Made by a program: the position numbers and the translations under genes
NCBI GenBank assembly: GCA_003255025.1
Contig: QANY01009342.1
Coordinates: 469,674-533,673, forward strand
DNA from: Datisca glomerata
Lineage: Eukaryota; Streptophyta; Magnoliopsida; Cucurbitales; Datiscaceae
Reading direction: 5' to 3'
Length of the DNA: 64,000 bases
In this document: in pieces, positions 1-12,000 of the stretch
Layout: each line of letters starts with the position of its first letter
Numbering within the stretch: position 1 is the stretch's first letter
Notes under the pieces: model-generated
The model's database searches: none
What the model saw: the letters and a program-made list of their open reading frames with translations, nothing else
What the model was told of the DNA's origin: nothing

Positions 1-699
1 GAAGGGAAACAAGATAATGGCAAGGACAGAGGACGAGGAAAGAAAGGACACCAATTGATGACGTTAACTCTAGTCTCTACAAAGCAAAATATTTTCAAAA
101 GAGAGGGGTTCAGAGTCTTTCGAGAATAAAAATGTTGGAGGGAAAAGGAAGGGGAGACCACTTGTTTATAGATCCCAACCCTTGTAACTAATCAGGAATG
201 TTGTGTCGATCCAACGATTTATATGATGTCTAATAAAGGGGGAATGAGGTAGGCACAGATGATCAAGCAGCACGAATTCAAAGGAACGACATGGGACGTT
301 GAAGGGTCAAGGGTTGCATCATTACCTCTCCTGGGTGAAACCGACAGTAACATTTCAAGAGAAATAAGGCCATGCGCGTTCCCACAATAAGATGACCATC
401 TCGAGCAAACACGAAGAACCTTGAGCAAAGTAGTCTTCAGACCTAGGTGGATGGGACCCATAAAATCTTTGATTGGGGTAACTGTTACAGGTATTCTCAA
501 ACTACCATTAGTATGGCGCCATGTGACATGCCACAATAGACGTTTTTACTTAACTTAATGAAGAGGAGTTGGAGAGCTGAGTACCCAATAGAAAAGGAAC
601 TGACCTGACCAGATCAGCATCTCGAGGAGCTCGAGAAACATCGACCAACTTGAGCTAGGAGGCTTCAAGAGGAAGGACTAAAGTAGGAGCTCGGCTACC
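1..699. other. No recognised gene
   Basis: Unannotated left edge. The open frames here are short and have no recognisable domain. The purine-rich start and the transition into the LTR-like sequence after it suggest the internal or LTR part of a retroelement, but I see no coding motif. Confidence 0.3.
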
Positions 700-1125
700 C
701 CTGTGTTAGGTATCATCATTATTTTCCAAAAGTAGCAATCCACGTGACATTTTCCCATTTGCGACAAGCACCGGTCGACTTCAAATCGCCATGATGAAGC
801 ATCGAGTCAGCCACCAAATGGTCACATCCACCATGTTCCATAGGACTAAAGGTAAAATCGACATTTAATGCACGTCAGCTCGGGGGACAAAGACAATTAA
901 TGCCGCCCCCATCTCGTCATTTCAATGAAGGTTGTCATCTTGCCCAAAGCTTACTCGATAAGCTTCCCTCGCCCAAGGTCGGGTATAAGTACCCCCTATA
1001 TAGAGTGTGTAAGGTATGCAACTCTCTCCTAAGGAAAACTCTGCCAAAATTACTCCAGGATATTGGTCATACTTGACTCATGTTTCGTAGGTAGGGTTTA
1101 TCTCCAACACTGTCTATGGATTTGG
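700..1125 (+). mobile_element. Ty3/gypsy-type LTR remnant with leader
   Basis: A TATA-like box (TATAAGTA, 983-990) lies in a GC-richer stretch and is followed by a pyrimidine-rich transcript start region. About 120 bp further on, the motif CACTGTCTATGG (1108-1119) resembles a decayed form of the leader common just after plant gypsy LTRs (a GGCGCCGTCTGTGG-like sequence). This arrangement of U3, TATA, R/U5 and leader fits the 3' part of an LTR on the plus strand. No LTR partner or coding domain was found beside it, so the boundaries are approximate. Inference from layout, not from an alignment. Confidence 0.4.
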
Positions 1126-1411
1126 TAAACATATGCTATCTCTAAACAATATTTCATCTAAGCCATGACCTACAAATTCTAGTAGTTAACGGATTAAATT
1201 TCTTATAAACTTTGACTCCATTTCCTTAAGAGAATTTTGATCTTGTAGGTACTTGAAGAAAGGAAAAGTTAGTATTAAAGTAATCACTTTATTGTGAATT
1301 TTGGAAACTTTGTAAGAACTATATTATTATAAATACAAACCCAAAAATTTATCTACGCAATATGGGCTAGGCCTAGGATGACATACTGATCTTCCATTCG
1401 TCTTTTATAGT

Positions 1412-1797
1412 AAAAAAGTTGTTATTATTTGCATAGAATGAGAACATGAATGGTACATACTGTTATAATTTGTTACAATTGAAAGACACATGGACAGGCT
1501 GGGTTGGCATAGTTGGTTAAGCCCACATACCCATATCCTAGAGGTCATGAGTTTGAGTCATGTTCCTCCATTCCCCTTAGATTTTATACTGCAACTTTGA
1601 TAAAAAAAAGTTGTTAATATTTGCATAGAATGAGAACATGAATGGTACAGGCTGTTATAATTTTTTACAATTGAAGGACACATGCACAAGTTGTGTTGAC
1701 ACAGTTGGTTAAGCCCCCATACCCATGCTCTAGAAATCGTGAGTTTGAGTCATGTTCCCTCATTCCCCTTAGAATTTGTAATGTAACTTTGATAAAG
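1412..1797 (+). repeat. Tandemly duplicated tRNA-derived SINE-like unit
   Basis: Two copies of a roughly 190-bp unit lie head to tail: 'gcatagaatgagaac' at 1431 recurs at 1623, and the similarity runs to about 1797. Each unit contains an A-box-like TGGCATAGTTGG (1505-1516 in copy 1) and, about 33 bp later, a B-box-like GAGTTTGAGTC (1549-1559). These are the internal RNA polymerase III promoter elements of tRNA genes and SINEs. The copies differ by scattered substitutions. No cloverleaf can be folded, so this is a SINE-like relic, not a tRNA gene. Confidence 0.5.
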
Positions 1798-1949
1798 ACA
1801 AATGCTTTCGGACAATAATTTCAGGACTATTAGACTGTTACCCTTTTATGTTTTGAAAATGCTGTAATTTGGTTATAAGTAAAAAATATTAGTTTTACAC
1901 TATGCCAAAAATTTATATTAGTTCAATATAGAAATTTTTTGTAATATGT

Positions 1950-2024
1950 TTGTTTAGGGGTGGATTTTCAATCTGGATCGAGTACATGAATGGAGAGTCA
2001 TCTAATCATCAGAGAAGTCTTGGG
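1950..2024 (+). repeat. Dispersed repeat, copy 1
   Basis: About 75 bp beginning 'tgtttaggggtggatt' that recurs in diverged form at 7475-7545. Both copies continue with a '…tacatgaa.ggagag..' stretch and '…atca..agagaagt'. Probably a fragment of an unclassified nuclear repeat family. Confidence 0.6.
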
Positions 2025-2176
2025 AACGTGAAGGTCTAGCGTGAAGGAAATGATGATCATCCTCAATGGCTTAGGTGGTGACAACCGCCGTTAAACGTAC
2101 CACTTGGAGTTGTCAAAGAGGTACTCGTTATAGTGCTAACTATGGTGATTTTTCATATGAAAATTAACGTGAGAGA

Positions 2177-2196
2177 GTGTGTGTGTGTGTGTGTGT
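2177..2196 (+). repeat. GT microsatellite
   Basis: An uninterrupted run of about ten GT dinucleotides follows a short GA run. Simple repeat with no associated gene. Confidence 0.8.
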
Positions 2197-2626
2197 CTGA
2201 ATGTAAAATATCTTACCCCCTCAATAGGAGTGCTAAACCTCTTTATATAGAAAGTGAGGGATAAACAGTATTTTATGATAGCCAATTAATGATTGCCAAG
2301 TGTATGTAGAGGCCAACGTATAAGATGCTACCACTTGTTGTTAGGTTTATCCTCAATGAGAGGACAACGCTTCTAAATCCTACTGAAGAGGTCATGGCGG
2401 TGGACTAACACAACAAACCTTATCCTAATCCTACCAAGCCATATGCCTGCAATTCATTCCCATGGCGGTAAGGGTCCATCAAAGTCTGGCCACTTGACTT
2501 GACGATTATGGGTAGATAACCAATGGGGTCCGACCAAGGCTGATTGACCGAACGGGTATGTCAAGTTCAAATGCGTAGCAGTTGAACTTGTATATAGTCT
2601 CTATGTGTGTTGTGATCTTACTTGAT

Positions 2627-2752
2627 GAGCTACATGTTTAACTATAGCAATAGACATTTCTTCATTGAATCAATCATGTAGGGTTATCTTTATCGTTGGA
2701 GCCACATGTTTAACTGTAGCAATAGACGTTTCTTCATTGAATCAATCATGTA
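2627..2752 (+). repeat. Tandem duplication, 72-bp spacing
   Basis: A block of about 54 bp starting 'gagctacatgtttaac' at 2627 is repeated from 2699 with a handful of substitutions, mostly transitions. An 18-bp unrelated spacer separates the copies. Old local duplication in noncoding DNA. Confidence 0.75.
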
Positions 2753-2919
2753 TGTGACAATACGCCAATTACTTTCATTTAGCCTTCGGTAAGAGATGCA
2801 AAACGTAGTTGGCTACGATGGGCCTCTCTCAATAAAGAGTCTGATCAGGGCGGCATTCACTGAAGAATGATTAGCTGGAAAATATATATACACACTAGCA
2901 ATGCACAACCTTATGTTGT

Positions 2920-3045
2920 GTTAGCACGAGAGGGTATACATGATAATATATGTATCATATACATGTTCATGATAATATATGTGTTAGCACGAGAGGGTAT
3001 ACATGATAATATCTGTATCATATACATGTTCACAATATGTGTTCA
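2920..3045 (+). repeat. Tandem duplication, 63-bp unit
   Basis: The block starting 'gttagcacgagagggt' at 2920 recurs at 2983 almost unchanged. The unit length is a multiple of three, so it leaves a small open frame (2867-3094) with an internally repeated peptide. The frame has no other coding sign and is best read as a by-product of the repeat. The unit also holds the near-palindromes 'atatatgtatcatatacat'. Confidence 0.75.
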
Positions 3046-3049
3046 AGTA

Positions 3050-4660
3050 CATGTGTATCATGACAAGTGCATAGAGCCAAGCGATATTCTCTAATTATGT
3101 CGTGCTTGTAAATGATAGATAAAGCTCAATGATGTGTTCATATTCAACATTACTAGAGATAGTTCATCAGAGTCATAAATAAACAACCATCACTTTTTGA
3201 TATTAATGGTCTAGGAGAACTGATCAAGAAGAACTCACCAGAGAGGAATTTGATAATCAGGAGCTTGATCAACATAGCATAACATCAAGGCAACATATTA
3301 CCCAAGAGAAAACTAACCATTGGCGGAGCTTATCAAGAAATGGCTTAGCGGCGGGTACGCTTGCTAGAAGCATATGCCATAATGCTTAATGTGAAACATG
3401 AACTTTTAAATATGACTTCAGATGTAAAATTGCATTCAGTGATGTCATTTGGAAAGTCTCCAAATAAGTAAGCATAGATGCACTTTCAATGATAAACATA
3501 ATATTATGAGAAGACTGCTCAAGTAACAAAATATATTACTTGAAGCGTCATGCTCAGATGATTCAAACTTTGAAGGTGCATATGTGTAAAAACCTGCATG
3601 ATATTGTCTAAGAAGACACATATATACATGAAAATAGAATGAAAATGCCTAAGGAGGCACATATATGTGTGGACATTTAAACCACCCCTCATGGGCACAC
3701 TTAAAAGATCTTAGATTCATTTTCATGTGTTGGCTTAATGGCGAAATGCCTACCAAATTGTTTAAGAGTTTCAATGAATTCTTTCCTTTTAATAAATCAT
3801 GTTTCAAAGGCCAAGTTTAACTTTTGGAGGAGAATTGGTGAGAGCGACTAAGTTTTGCCTTTACATGCTCGGTCCTAAGTCACCCATCCTGGTAATTTTG
3901 TCCTCGCCGCAGGTGCATAGTGATGAATCGTCAACCTACCTGTCAATGTGATTTTGCGTCACTGAGGCAACAATTGACTTGAAATATTCTATTGAGGTAC
4001 TAGACATGGTTATTTCTTGATACCATGGGTGTGCAGAACCAATATAAAAACATTTCTTCTAAGTGGTATTGCAGATGCACTTAGAGGCAGCTAAAAGCCC
4101 TTTTCATAATGATCTTTGAGGAACTAAGTAGCTTTTAAGCCCATATAACAACAAACTCTTTTTAGGAACCCAACAAGTTCTCAAGGATAATATTGGGACA
4201 TAAGAGTAAGGTGACGCCTTGGATGATGAAAGCTTGATTGTATAATATCCCACATGTACTTTCCGCTCTAAAGATATATCAATGTTTAGTATCATGAAAG
4301 TGTCATCACGTTATCCTCGTTCTGAAGTATGAAATCATCTATAATATGGGTGTCCATACAGATATGCGTGATGTGAGGCATTGAGATGACTGCTATAGTA
4401 GTTACTCATGAGCAAATGGGATAAGGTTGCCTGTGAGTTTGCATATGTTTCAAGTACATCAAATGTTTCGTCGTAATGAATCTCCTCGAACATTATAAAT
4501 GATTTTGGAGCTAGTGATGTCCTATTCTTTCGCTGAATTTTCTTTTCGTTGTGCTATCATAAATCAGAATGGCTTTAGAGTACTCAATTCCCAACTATAT
4601 ACTACATTCTCTTTACACTGTAATCTTTTTATACTCAAGTAAGCCCGCCTCGGTATCACA
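3050..4660. other. AT-rich noncoding DNA
   Basis: Only short open frames, none with a domain or bias that I can recognise. Probably decayed repeat DNA. The stretch leads directly into the degenerate tandem array that follows. Confidence 0.4.
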
Positions 4661-4664
4661 TCTG

Positions 4665-4975
4665 AGTCAAATCTGCCTAGGTATCATATATGGGAAAATC
4701 CGTGTCTCTATCATATCTACGCAAATCCCTTCTACCATTATACCTAGGAAAATCTGCCTTGACATCACATGTAGGCATCACATGTAGGAAAATTCGCCTT
4801 CACATCACATGTAGGCAAATTTGACTTGATATCATATGTAGGCATCGCATGTAGGAAAATATACATTGGTATCAGATAAAGGCATCACATGTAGGCAAAT
4901 TCGCATTAGTATTAAATGTAGGAAAATCCGCCTTGGAATCACATGTAGGAAAATCCGCCTTTGGTATCATGTCCT
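4665..4975 (+). repeat. Degenerate tandem array
   Basis: Around ten imperfect repeats of a core like 'atcacatgtaggaaaatcc', with period varying between about 25 and 45 bp. Some copies contain an extra 'ggcatcacatgta' insert. The spacing is irregular and the copies are diverged. It is not a CRISPR array, since there are no constant repeats or unique spacers. Minisatellite-like nuclear repeat. Confidence 0.65.
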
Positions 4976-5699
4976 CAAAGATAGATTGTCAGCTATTCGT
5001 CTACTTTTAATAATAAAGAGTCAGCAACTCATAACAAAGTTAACACAGTAGATCTCATGGAGCATAATCATTGTTCTTTCTTATTACCATGGATTGTGCA
5101 AGGGAGGCAAATCCTAATAACTTGACCACTTTTGAGTTCATTCATTCATGGAGTTTCAGTCTGCAAATTAAGTTATGAAGGTAGGATGACTGAGATTCAA
5201 CTAGGAAAACGGGTGATACCGACGACATATAAATAGAATCTCCGCACTTCATGGAATATTGACACCTTAACGCACCTTCTCCAACCTCTTTTTTAGCATA
5301 CAAAATATAGCAGGCTTTAATTCCCGCCCTTATCACAATTCTTGCTACCATAATAATACAATTATGGACAATAGAATTCTCAAAACAAACAAGTCTTTAT
5401 TCCTGTTGTCTTGATTAACGGTCAACAAGAGAATCTCCTAGTAAAATAGTAACCAAGCTATTAGGATGGAGCTTCCAAGGAGAAATAATAATATAAAAAT
5501 ATCATAGGGAATATGTATATAATAATATTGTTCCCTTTTTTTAGAATCTCAAAGAAATACAAGCTACTTTCTCTGTCATGGCTAAATTCAGTAATGGTGT
5601 AGAGACCGTGGGCTAATTCAGAATGGTGAATATAAATCCAGAATTCCTCATATGCATACCAGAACCCCCTCATGATTCAGATGATGTGGCAGAGGCTCT

Positions 5700-6060
5700 A
5701 AGATAATGTATGACAATAAATCATTCCAGAAATACGTACGATAAGTCGATTGATAAATCCATGAATATCCATAGTAAGTCAGGTGATAAATCCAGAAATC
5801 TCAAGATTAGTCGGATAATCAGTTCATAAATTCATATAATAAGTCGCTTGATAGATAAAAAAATATGCATAATAACTCAGTGAATAATCTAGATATCTCT
5901 ATGATGAACTGCATAATAAATCCAAAAATCCTCATGGAGAGTTGACATATAAGATGAATAAATCTATAATTTTCATAACCAGTTGATGAAAAAGTCGATA
6001 AATCCTCACAATATGCTAGTAAATAAATCCAAAGATCCTCATATAGGAATGAAAATATAT
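5700..6060 (+). repeat. Degenerate tandem array
   Basis: Repeated phrases built from 'gataaatcc', 'aaatcctcat' and 'ataagtcg' recur every 35-45 bp with heavy divergence. The unit differs from the array near 4.8 kb. No coding potential. Confidence 0.5.
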
Positions 6061-7470
6061 GTCCACGATGACAAAGTGAATACTAACATGACAGGTGTTA
6101 AACTCTTGAAGTGAATGTTGGTACAAACGTAATTAAAAATGTGTTAATCAAATATGTGAATTAATAAGAGATATAAAAAAATCAAAGTATGTATAATCCT
6201 CTCCCCTAACAATGCAAACATGTTTAACTTACTCATATCAAAGCATAGGTGTGTATTCATGATCATGTAAACTAATTCATATATGCATGGCAATATTGCT
6301 CTGAATAAATCATAGATAGTTAGATAATTCAAAATTTTACGCTGAAGAAATAGAAGACAGCCTTGTAGGGTTGAGTCCTTCAGCGTGAATTACATCATCT
6401 AGAGAGCCACGCATGCATTCATGGTGTAGGATTTGGGCGGATCCGCGCTGCTGTGGAGCACGCAGGTTGTAAATGGGCATCTCACAAGTTGTTAGCAAGG
6501 GTGGGCCGCCTTACTGGAACTTGTAGGCTTAATGGACTTTGGTTTGAATGGCTAAGGCGGGTGTCGTTCATCCGCTGTCTAGCTTGGCATGGTAGTAGAT
6601 CTGCTTAATGAAGGACGTTGTGGGTTTGAAGGCATGGATGGTAGCGATTTCATTGGGGCATATTATACTGGGGTGTTTATATGCCTTAGTTGTCTTATCC
6701 GCCTTCAACCCTTGTTTTCATTTTTTGTTTACTCGGCTCCAATTGCTTTCTGCTTTATTACTGTGGAGCTCTCGTCTAAATGTCTTATGAAGAATAAACA
6801 ACCATCGTCCTTCCGAATTCGAAAATTCCATATCTAAAATTTCTATTCCTTGACCAAGAATCAAAACTTGATGAAAAGTGATTATGATCATTCATCGTTG
6901 AGCCTGTGAGGAAGAAGGCACAATGAATCTGTTACATTCAACCATGTAATTAGCTTCCCTTTTTAGATTCTGATATACGATACGAGTTCATCCACCATAA
7001 ACCTGGCATCGCCTGAATCAACAACGACAGCTTTGGTAGCTGCCCCAGTTCTGTACTCTCTGCGCAGAGTGCTTGGCAGCTCCAATTCCTCCAGCAACCT
7101 GATGATTTCTACTTATCATCACGTTCTAGAATGACCTCTTGCACTCATGGTATTTCGTGTGGTGGTGTCACAAACGAATTTTAACCGGAAAGGTGATTCA
7201 CACAACAGATTTAGCGCAGATACTCGCGCGACAAAAATGGTTGGGATTAGAAAAAAATCTACCATCAAAGTTCTGACTAGCACTGTCTAGATTTGATTTT
7301 TTTAATCTAAAAAATTCAAGATCTGAAAATTCTGCTCCTTTATCGTTTATCCATTTTTTTAGAAGCTCTATGGAAAATCTGTTCATGAAAATAGAGAACT
7401 CTTCCGCATTCCTTCACAATGGCCCTTTCACAATGGCCCTCTTCCAGCAGATCACTCTCTAGTGGAGTCG
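6061..7470. other. No recognised gene
   Basis: Two overlapping plus-strand frames near 6.6 kb are hydrophobic, but they match no family I know and have no supporting context. The remainder is AT-rich noncoding sequence. Confidence 0.35.
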
Positions 7471-7474
7471 CCAT

Positions 7475-7545
7475 TGTTTAGGGGTGGATTTCGATTCAGA
7501 TCGATACATGAACGGAGAGCCGTCTGATCATTAGAGAAGTGTTGA
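7475..7545 (+). repeat. Dispersed repeat, copy 2
   Basis: Diverged second copy of the repeat at 1950-2024, in the same orientation about 5.5 kb away. The copies share the opening 'tgtttaggggtggatt' and the '…agagaagt' end. Confidence 0.6.
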
Positions 7546-9260
7546 GTGTTAAGACCGGTTAGTTTTAAAATTAACCAAAAATAAGTTTGAATTACGAACA
7601 GTTCGTGTACAGAATATAAAAAAAATTCCAATTAATTTATTTAATCAAATTAAATAACTTAAAATTAAACAACTTGCGATTATGCATATACGACATTAAA
7701 CGAGAATATAAGGTTAGGAACAATTTTTTCACTTATACTTTGAATTAGAGAATTTCTGAACTGACAGAATTCCTCTGAGCGTTCTTCGTGTTCTTCAAGA
7801 TTCGGGATCCGAATCACGCACTTGAATTCCAAGAATGATTTGTGAATTTAGTGCACTAACAACCACCCGTTAATTTCAAAAATATATCTCACGAGAATTT
7901 TGTGTAAAAATTTGAATGTGAGCTCTCAAATCGATTGAATAAGAAAAATAAAAAAAAATCTTCTTCAATATAATTTTCGGTTGCAAGAGAGAGGGACAGG
8001 AAAACGTTTTTCTCTTTTTACTTTGTTAACAAGCAACTGTATCTTATCTCTGATCTATCTGCAATCAAATTACTATTAGATATTGATAAAATATAATTTT
8101 TGATATTTACAAATAAACGCATATATTTTTAGATTTTCAAAAATTCACATCATATATTCATAATTGCCGAAAATTGCAATATTCCTTAGAGTTTGAGTTG
8201 TATCGAGATTCATCAATCCAATTGATAAATAAATTGATCATTATTAATTAATTAATTAATTTTTTTACTAATTATCTAATGATTAGAAAATAATAAAATA
8301 ATTAATTTCAATACATATAATCACACTCAACTAATTTAGTGACATCACTCATCACATATAGGTGTAGAAAATATGCCTTGACACCAAAACACATTTTGAT
8401 CTAATTTACTTCATTTCTCTAGTCATGTTCTCATGAGCTATTTCTGAGACTGAATGGAGTCACATGAATAAAACTAAGGATTCAAATACCCGGCATATTT
8501 ATCTCCAAAAATTATCGATCTATTTAATCCTGACATCATACGACTCCACTATAGGTTCGATGTCAAATTCACTCTCAATTCATGTGCACTACATTTTCTG
8601 TTGGTGTAAATAAAACCTTTTATTTAACGGTACATAGAATATTTTAACACAATACCCATTGTGAATATCAGTAACAAGAGCATAATATTAAATTACCATT
8701 TTATCCATCTTGTTATTATTTCCTTAACTCATTTATTGACTTTGAATAAGAAAGACATAATAGTGAATTATCTCGTACAATTCACAAGTCTTAATCAATG
8801 ACTCGGTTAATTGAATACCTGGCCAGATTAATTTATTCACACACCCATCAATAAAGCATGAGGTGATATTGTTGTTTTCGCAATCTAACCATGAATTCTT
8901 ATATCTGTGAATCACGTAACTCCAACTTAATTGATTTACAATCCCAACAGCTGAGGTATTCCCCGCCAATTTGAACTCACTCATTTGACATATCAAAGAT
9001 TGCAAATAACTGAGTCAAGCTATGTATTCACCTCAAGATTAATGTGAATATGAAAATACCTTTAAGGTGTAACAATTAAATTTAGAGCTTGATAAACAGT
9101 TTTGGGCTCTAAACTAATTTGAAACCAGTTTATTCAACATGTTCGTAACATATCTAGGTTAGCCATTTGAGTCTCCACTCACATGCCCCAAAACTTGCAT
9201 TCATTGTTTAACCTAAGAGTCGCAATCAACTTCGATTGCCTAGTCGTTCCATAGTTTTTA
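7546..9260. other. AT-rich noncoding, probably the 3' side of a copia element
   Basis: Strongly AT-rich, with poly-A/T tracts and ATTA repeats (8250-8265). It lies immediately downstream, in minus-strand terms, of the copia RT fragment, so it may include element 3' sequence or LTR. I could not define LTR ends (TG...CA pairs with direct repeats). Confidence 0.35.
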
Positions 9261-9289
9261 ATAGTTTCATTGAATCTAATATTCCACGA

Positions 9290-10017
9290 TCGTGACGCTT
9301 GCTTAAGTCCGTTCATAAACTTTGTCCTCTTGGGCTTTTTTCATGAACACGTCTGGTTGAGCCATATAAATGCTTTCATCAAGATTTTCATTCAGAAAAA
9401 CACTCTTGACGTCCATTTGCTAGATCTCATAATCAATGGTAGCAGCAATTGACAAAAGGATTCGTATGGATTTAAGCATGACCATTGGCGTGAAGGTATC
9501 CTCGTAGTCTATACTTTCCTTTTGGGTATAGCCCTTGGCTATTAGCCTAGCTTTGAATGTCTCTACATTCCCATCCAGATCCTCTTTTCTTCTTATAGAT
9601 CCATTTTCATCCTACGGGTTTTACCCCTTCAAGAGGATCTACAAGCTTCCAGACTCTGTTCGAGTACATCGAATGTATCTCAACGTTCATGGCTTCTTGC
9701 CATAAGTTTGCTTCAGGACCTACCATAGCCTCTGAGTAGGAGACATGTTCATCAAGGTTCTTATCTGAGACAACTATCAGAGCTTCTCCATAGGACATAT
9801 ACCTCTCAGGTTGTCTCACAACCCTCCCAATACGTCGAGACTCCATAGGCTCTGGCTCCTGTCGTGGTTCTTCCATTATTGAATCAGAAATAAATTCTGA
9901 TTGGAGAGTCGGTGTCCTCCCACTGAATAATTCCCCTAGCACACATGTGCTTCTCGACTGTACACTTTTAATGTAATATTCGTTTGTGCTAACGAATATT
10001 TTGTTGTCAGTCGTCAT
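9290..10017 (-). pseudogene. Copia RT linker and N-terminal RT fragment
   Basis: The open part (10017-9607) ends in a copia-typical stretch. It has the arginine-rich 'RRIGRVVRQPERYMSYGEA' region and 'WQEAMNVEIHSMYSNRVWKLV', which is where the pol linker leads into RT. A stop follows just after 'GVKPVG', where the family usually has a Cys-Lys-Trp. The same frame continues with KWIYKKKRG, and frameshifted remnants of the next RT blocks reach about 9290. The catalytic YVDD part is not present. Confidence 0.8.
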
Positions 10018-10027
10018 AATTTTCTCA

Positions 10028-10228
10028 AATTATGTTTTTGAGAAACATTTTATTATTTTATGTGCAATCTATTAACCATTTTAGGGTGCCCAACACATGT
10101 TTCTAAAACTGAAGACAGGCAAGTTGGTCATTTGTTCAGAATTATGCATGTTCTTATGATATTCTAAAGGAGCGAAGGGGTATAATAAATATCACGTAAA
10201 ATAATAAAATGTTTCTCAAAACATAATT
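10028..10228. repeat. 37-bp inverted repeat in the copia element
   Basis: The left arm (10028-10064) and right arm (10193-10228) are nearly perfect reverse complements, separated by about 128 bp. The right arm lies inside the protease-side coding segment, so it is the original. The left arm is then an inverted copy placed at the point where integrase was lost. It could alternatively be a small MITE with terminal inverted repeats, but the right arm's overlap with copia coding sequence argues against that. Confidence 0.75.
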
Positions 10229-10373
10229 TAAAAGTTCCCAGAGATATGGCCGGTACTAGTGCTCCATTACCCAAGTGAAAGTTGTACTCGCCCTCGTCAA
10301 GCCTTCTGACTTCCCTGAAGCCCTGCAAAGAGCAACATATATGGTTAGTAGCTGTAGAATCTACAATCCACAA
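10164..10373 (-). pseudogene. Copia protease-side (pre-integrase) segment
   Basis: The 69-residue frame starts WIVDSTATNHICCSLQGF, the retropepsin-type D(S/T)xA motif found in copia polyproteins (here D-S-T-A), and continues with a pattern like 'LGNGALVPAISLGTF'. The usual DSGA is changed to DSTA, and the frame stops after 'YYTPSLL'. No integrase zinc finger follows. Confidence 0.8.
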
Positions 10374-10559
10374 AAAAAGTAGAGTCAGTTACATAACATA
10401 CCTAAGTAACCATTACTATACCTTTAGTCCCCAACCCTTTGAGATATTATGGGCAGTTGCGTTCCCAATGACCAGAAGCTCTATAATGATGAAACTTGTC
10501 TTTCAATCTGTCTACTCTCGCGGTGCTCTTACCTCTGGCAGCTCTCAGCTTCTGCTTGT

Positions 10560-11250
10560 TCACTTTCCTTGGACCTCTTCTATGTTTCTTCTTAGAGCCA
10601 GATGTGGAAGGCTTTCTTTAGTAAAGTTAGTATCTCCAGACTTTCTGTTGCCCTTCAGAAATAGAGTCTCAGCAGCTTGCAACTCCTTCATGAGCTCAGG
10701 AAGTGAGTACTTCAGCTTATTCATCGAATAATTAAGCTTGAAGTTCTCAAAAGTACTAGGCAAAGTCCACATGATCTCCATCTCATTCAAATGACTTACG
10801 ATCAACATCATATGTTCTCTAACAACCAGGTTCCATCCTGCAGTATATTAAGTTGCGTACAGTTGTTTGTCTGGCTTAACGACCCTGATCTCTGAACATT
10901 TCGGTGATGTTCAACATCATATAAGCGACGGTCTCAAAGTTCTGATGCTGTTGTTGCAACACATTACTCATCGATGTCAAGATGTAACATATGGCGATCT
11001 CATCAAAACCCAAGCAAGAAGCATAAACATCATTTTCCTCTTGAGTGGATTCAGCAATAGACTCAAGGGGATAAGGGGTAGCGAGCATGAACTTGTGCTT
11101 TTCTACTGTCAGCATGATATCAAGGTTTTGTTTCCAAACCACATAATTTTCACCAATAAATTTGTTCGCGTTAAGAATAGTTAATAGATGAGATAACAAC
11201 ATGATTACTGAAAAGAATAAATAAAATGATGTAAATAAATGCTCAATCAT
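10560..11250 (-). pseudogene. Copia gag (UBN2-type) remnant
   Basis: Two frames together cover gag. Codons from 11250 to 10876 include 'NANKFIGENYVVWKQNLDIM' and 'CYILTSMSNVLQQQHQ', typical of the copia gag N-terminal half. Codons 10811 to 10560 include 'LNEMEIMWTLPSTFENFKLN' and 'LPELMKELQAAE', typical of its second half. A short disrupted stretch lies between them. The zinc knuckle is not visible. Confidence 0.8.
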
Positions 11251-11254
11251 TTAG

Positions 11255-11930
11255 GAAAAGATGATGCCTGATGCAACTACTTAAATATTTAAAAATCCAT
11301 CAAAAAATAATTCCTCCATGATATTACGATAAAAATGATAGCTTGTCTCATCGAGGAAAAAAGTCCAAACTATCTCCTATCGCATCAATACTTTTCTCAT
11401 TTGGTTAACGCTCAAATGTCTTAGCATCTAGTTTAACCAATCACCAATGACTTTGCTCACCTCAACCCCATTGACTAGTCCCTAAGTAGAAATTCTAATG
11501 TGCTTCAGTCTAAGTGTTTAACTAACGCATCGACTCATAAAAGTTGCTAAGAACTAACAGTCCGTCTATGGGATGGCCCTACCCCACCACTTCTTTTAGA
11601 ATTCTTAGTTTCTCAAGCAACTCGATGACTCAAAGCGATACGACTCCAAAGTTTCTCCCATTGAAGATATGACCGCTATGGATGGTTCTAAACCATTTCT
11701 CGTGGCACGATCAAGTTCGCGTTGGAGACATTGGGAACGTTTTAACGTAAATGACCATTCCACTTAGTTTTTGCAAAAAAAAAAAACTTTGGCTTTTTTG
11801 TTGTTTTTCAAAAAATATATTTTATTAATTTGAAAAACGTGATGAAATTTATAAATCATTTATTTAATTTTAAATCTCAATTTAAAATCAACCATTATAA
11901 ATTTCACATTGTGATAAGATTATAGCCATT
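11255..11930. other. Noncoding, possible copia 5' leader
   Basis: No coding frame. It lies upstream, on the minus strand, of gag and contains poly-A and T-rich tracts near 11.77-11.83 kb. It may be the element's untranslated leader or LTR, but no LTR ends were identified. Confidence 0.3.
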
Positions 11931-12000
11931 ATAATTAATCTACAATGATGCATGTACATTCTACATGACATCTGGCTTTTTTGGGAAAGACGTGTAGCAT

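Larger units (their letters stand above)
9270..11250 (-). mobile_element. Broken Ty1/copia retrotransposon, no integrase
   Basis: Read on the minus strand, the pieces follow copia order: gag (11250 to 10560), protease-side segment (10373 to 10164), the linker before RT, and the start of RT (10017 to about 9290). The integrase domain expected between protease and the RT linker is absent. A short inverted repeat occupies that position (10028-10228). Stops and frameshifts occur throughout, so the element is dead. It is either unrelated to the mitochondrial block or part of the nuclear landscape around it. Confidence 0.85.

Noticed and set aside
2867..3094. Small frame with internal peptide repeat
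   Set aside because: The repeat is explained by a 63-bp DNA duplication whose length happens to be a multiple of three. No other coding sign.
4665..4975. Regularly spaced repeats, possible CRISPR-like array
   Set aside because: Repeats are imperfect, spacing is irregular and the intervening sequence is itself similar. The surrounding DNA is plant.
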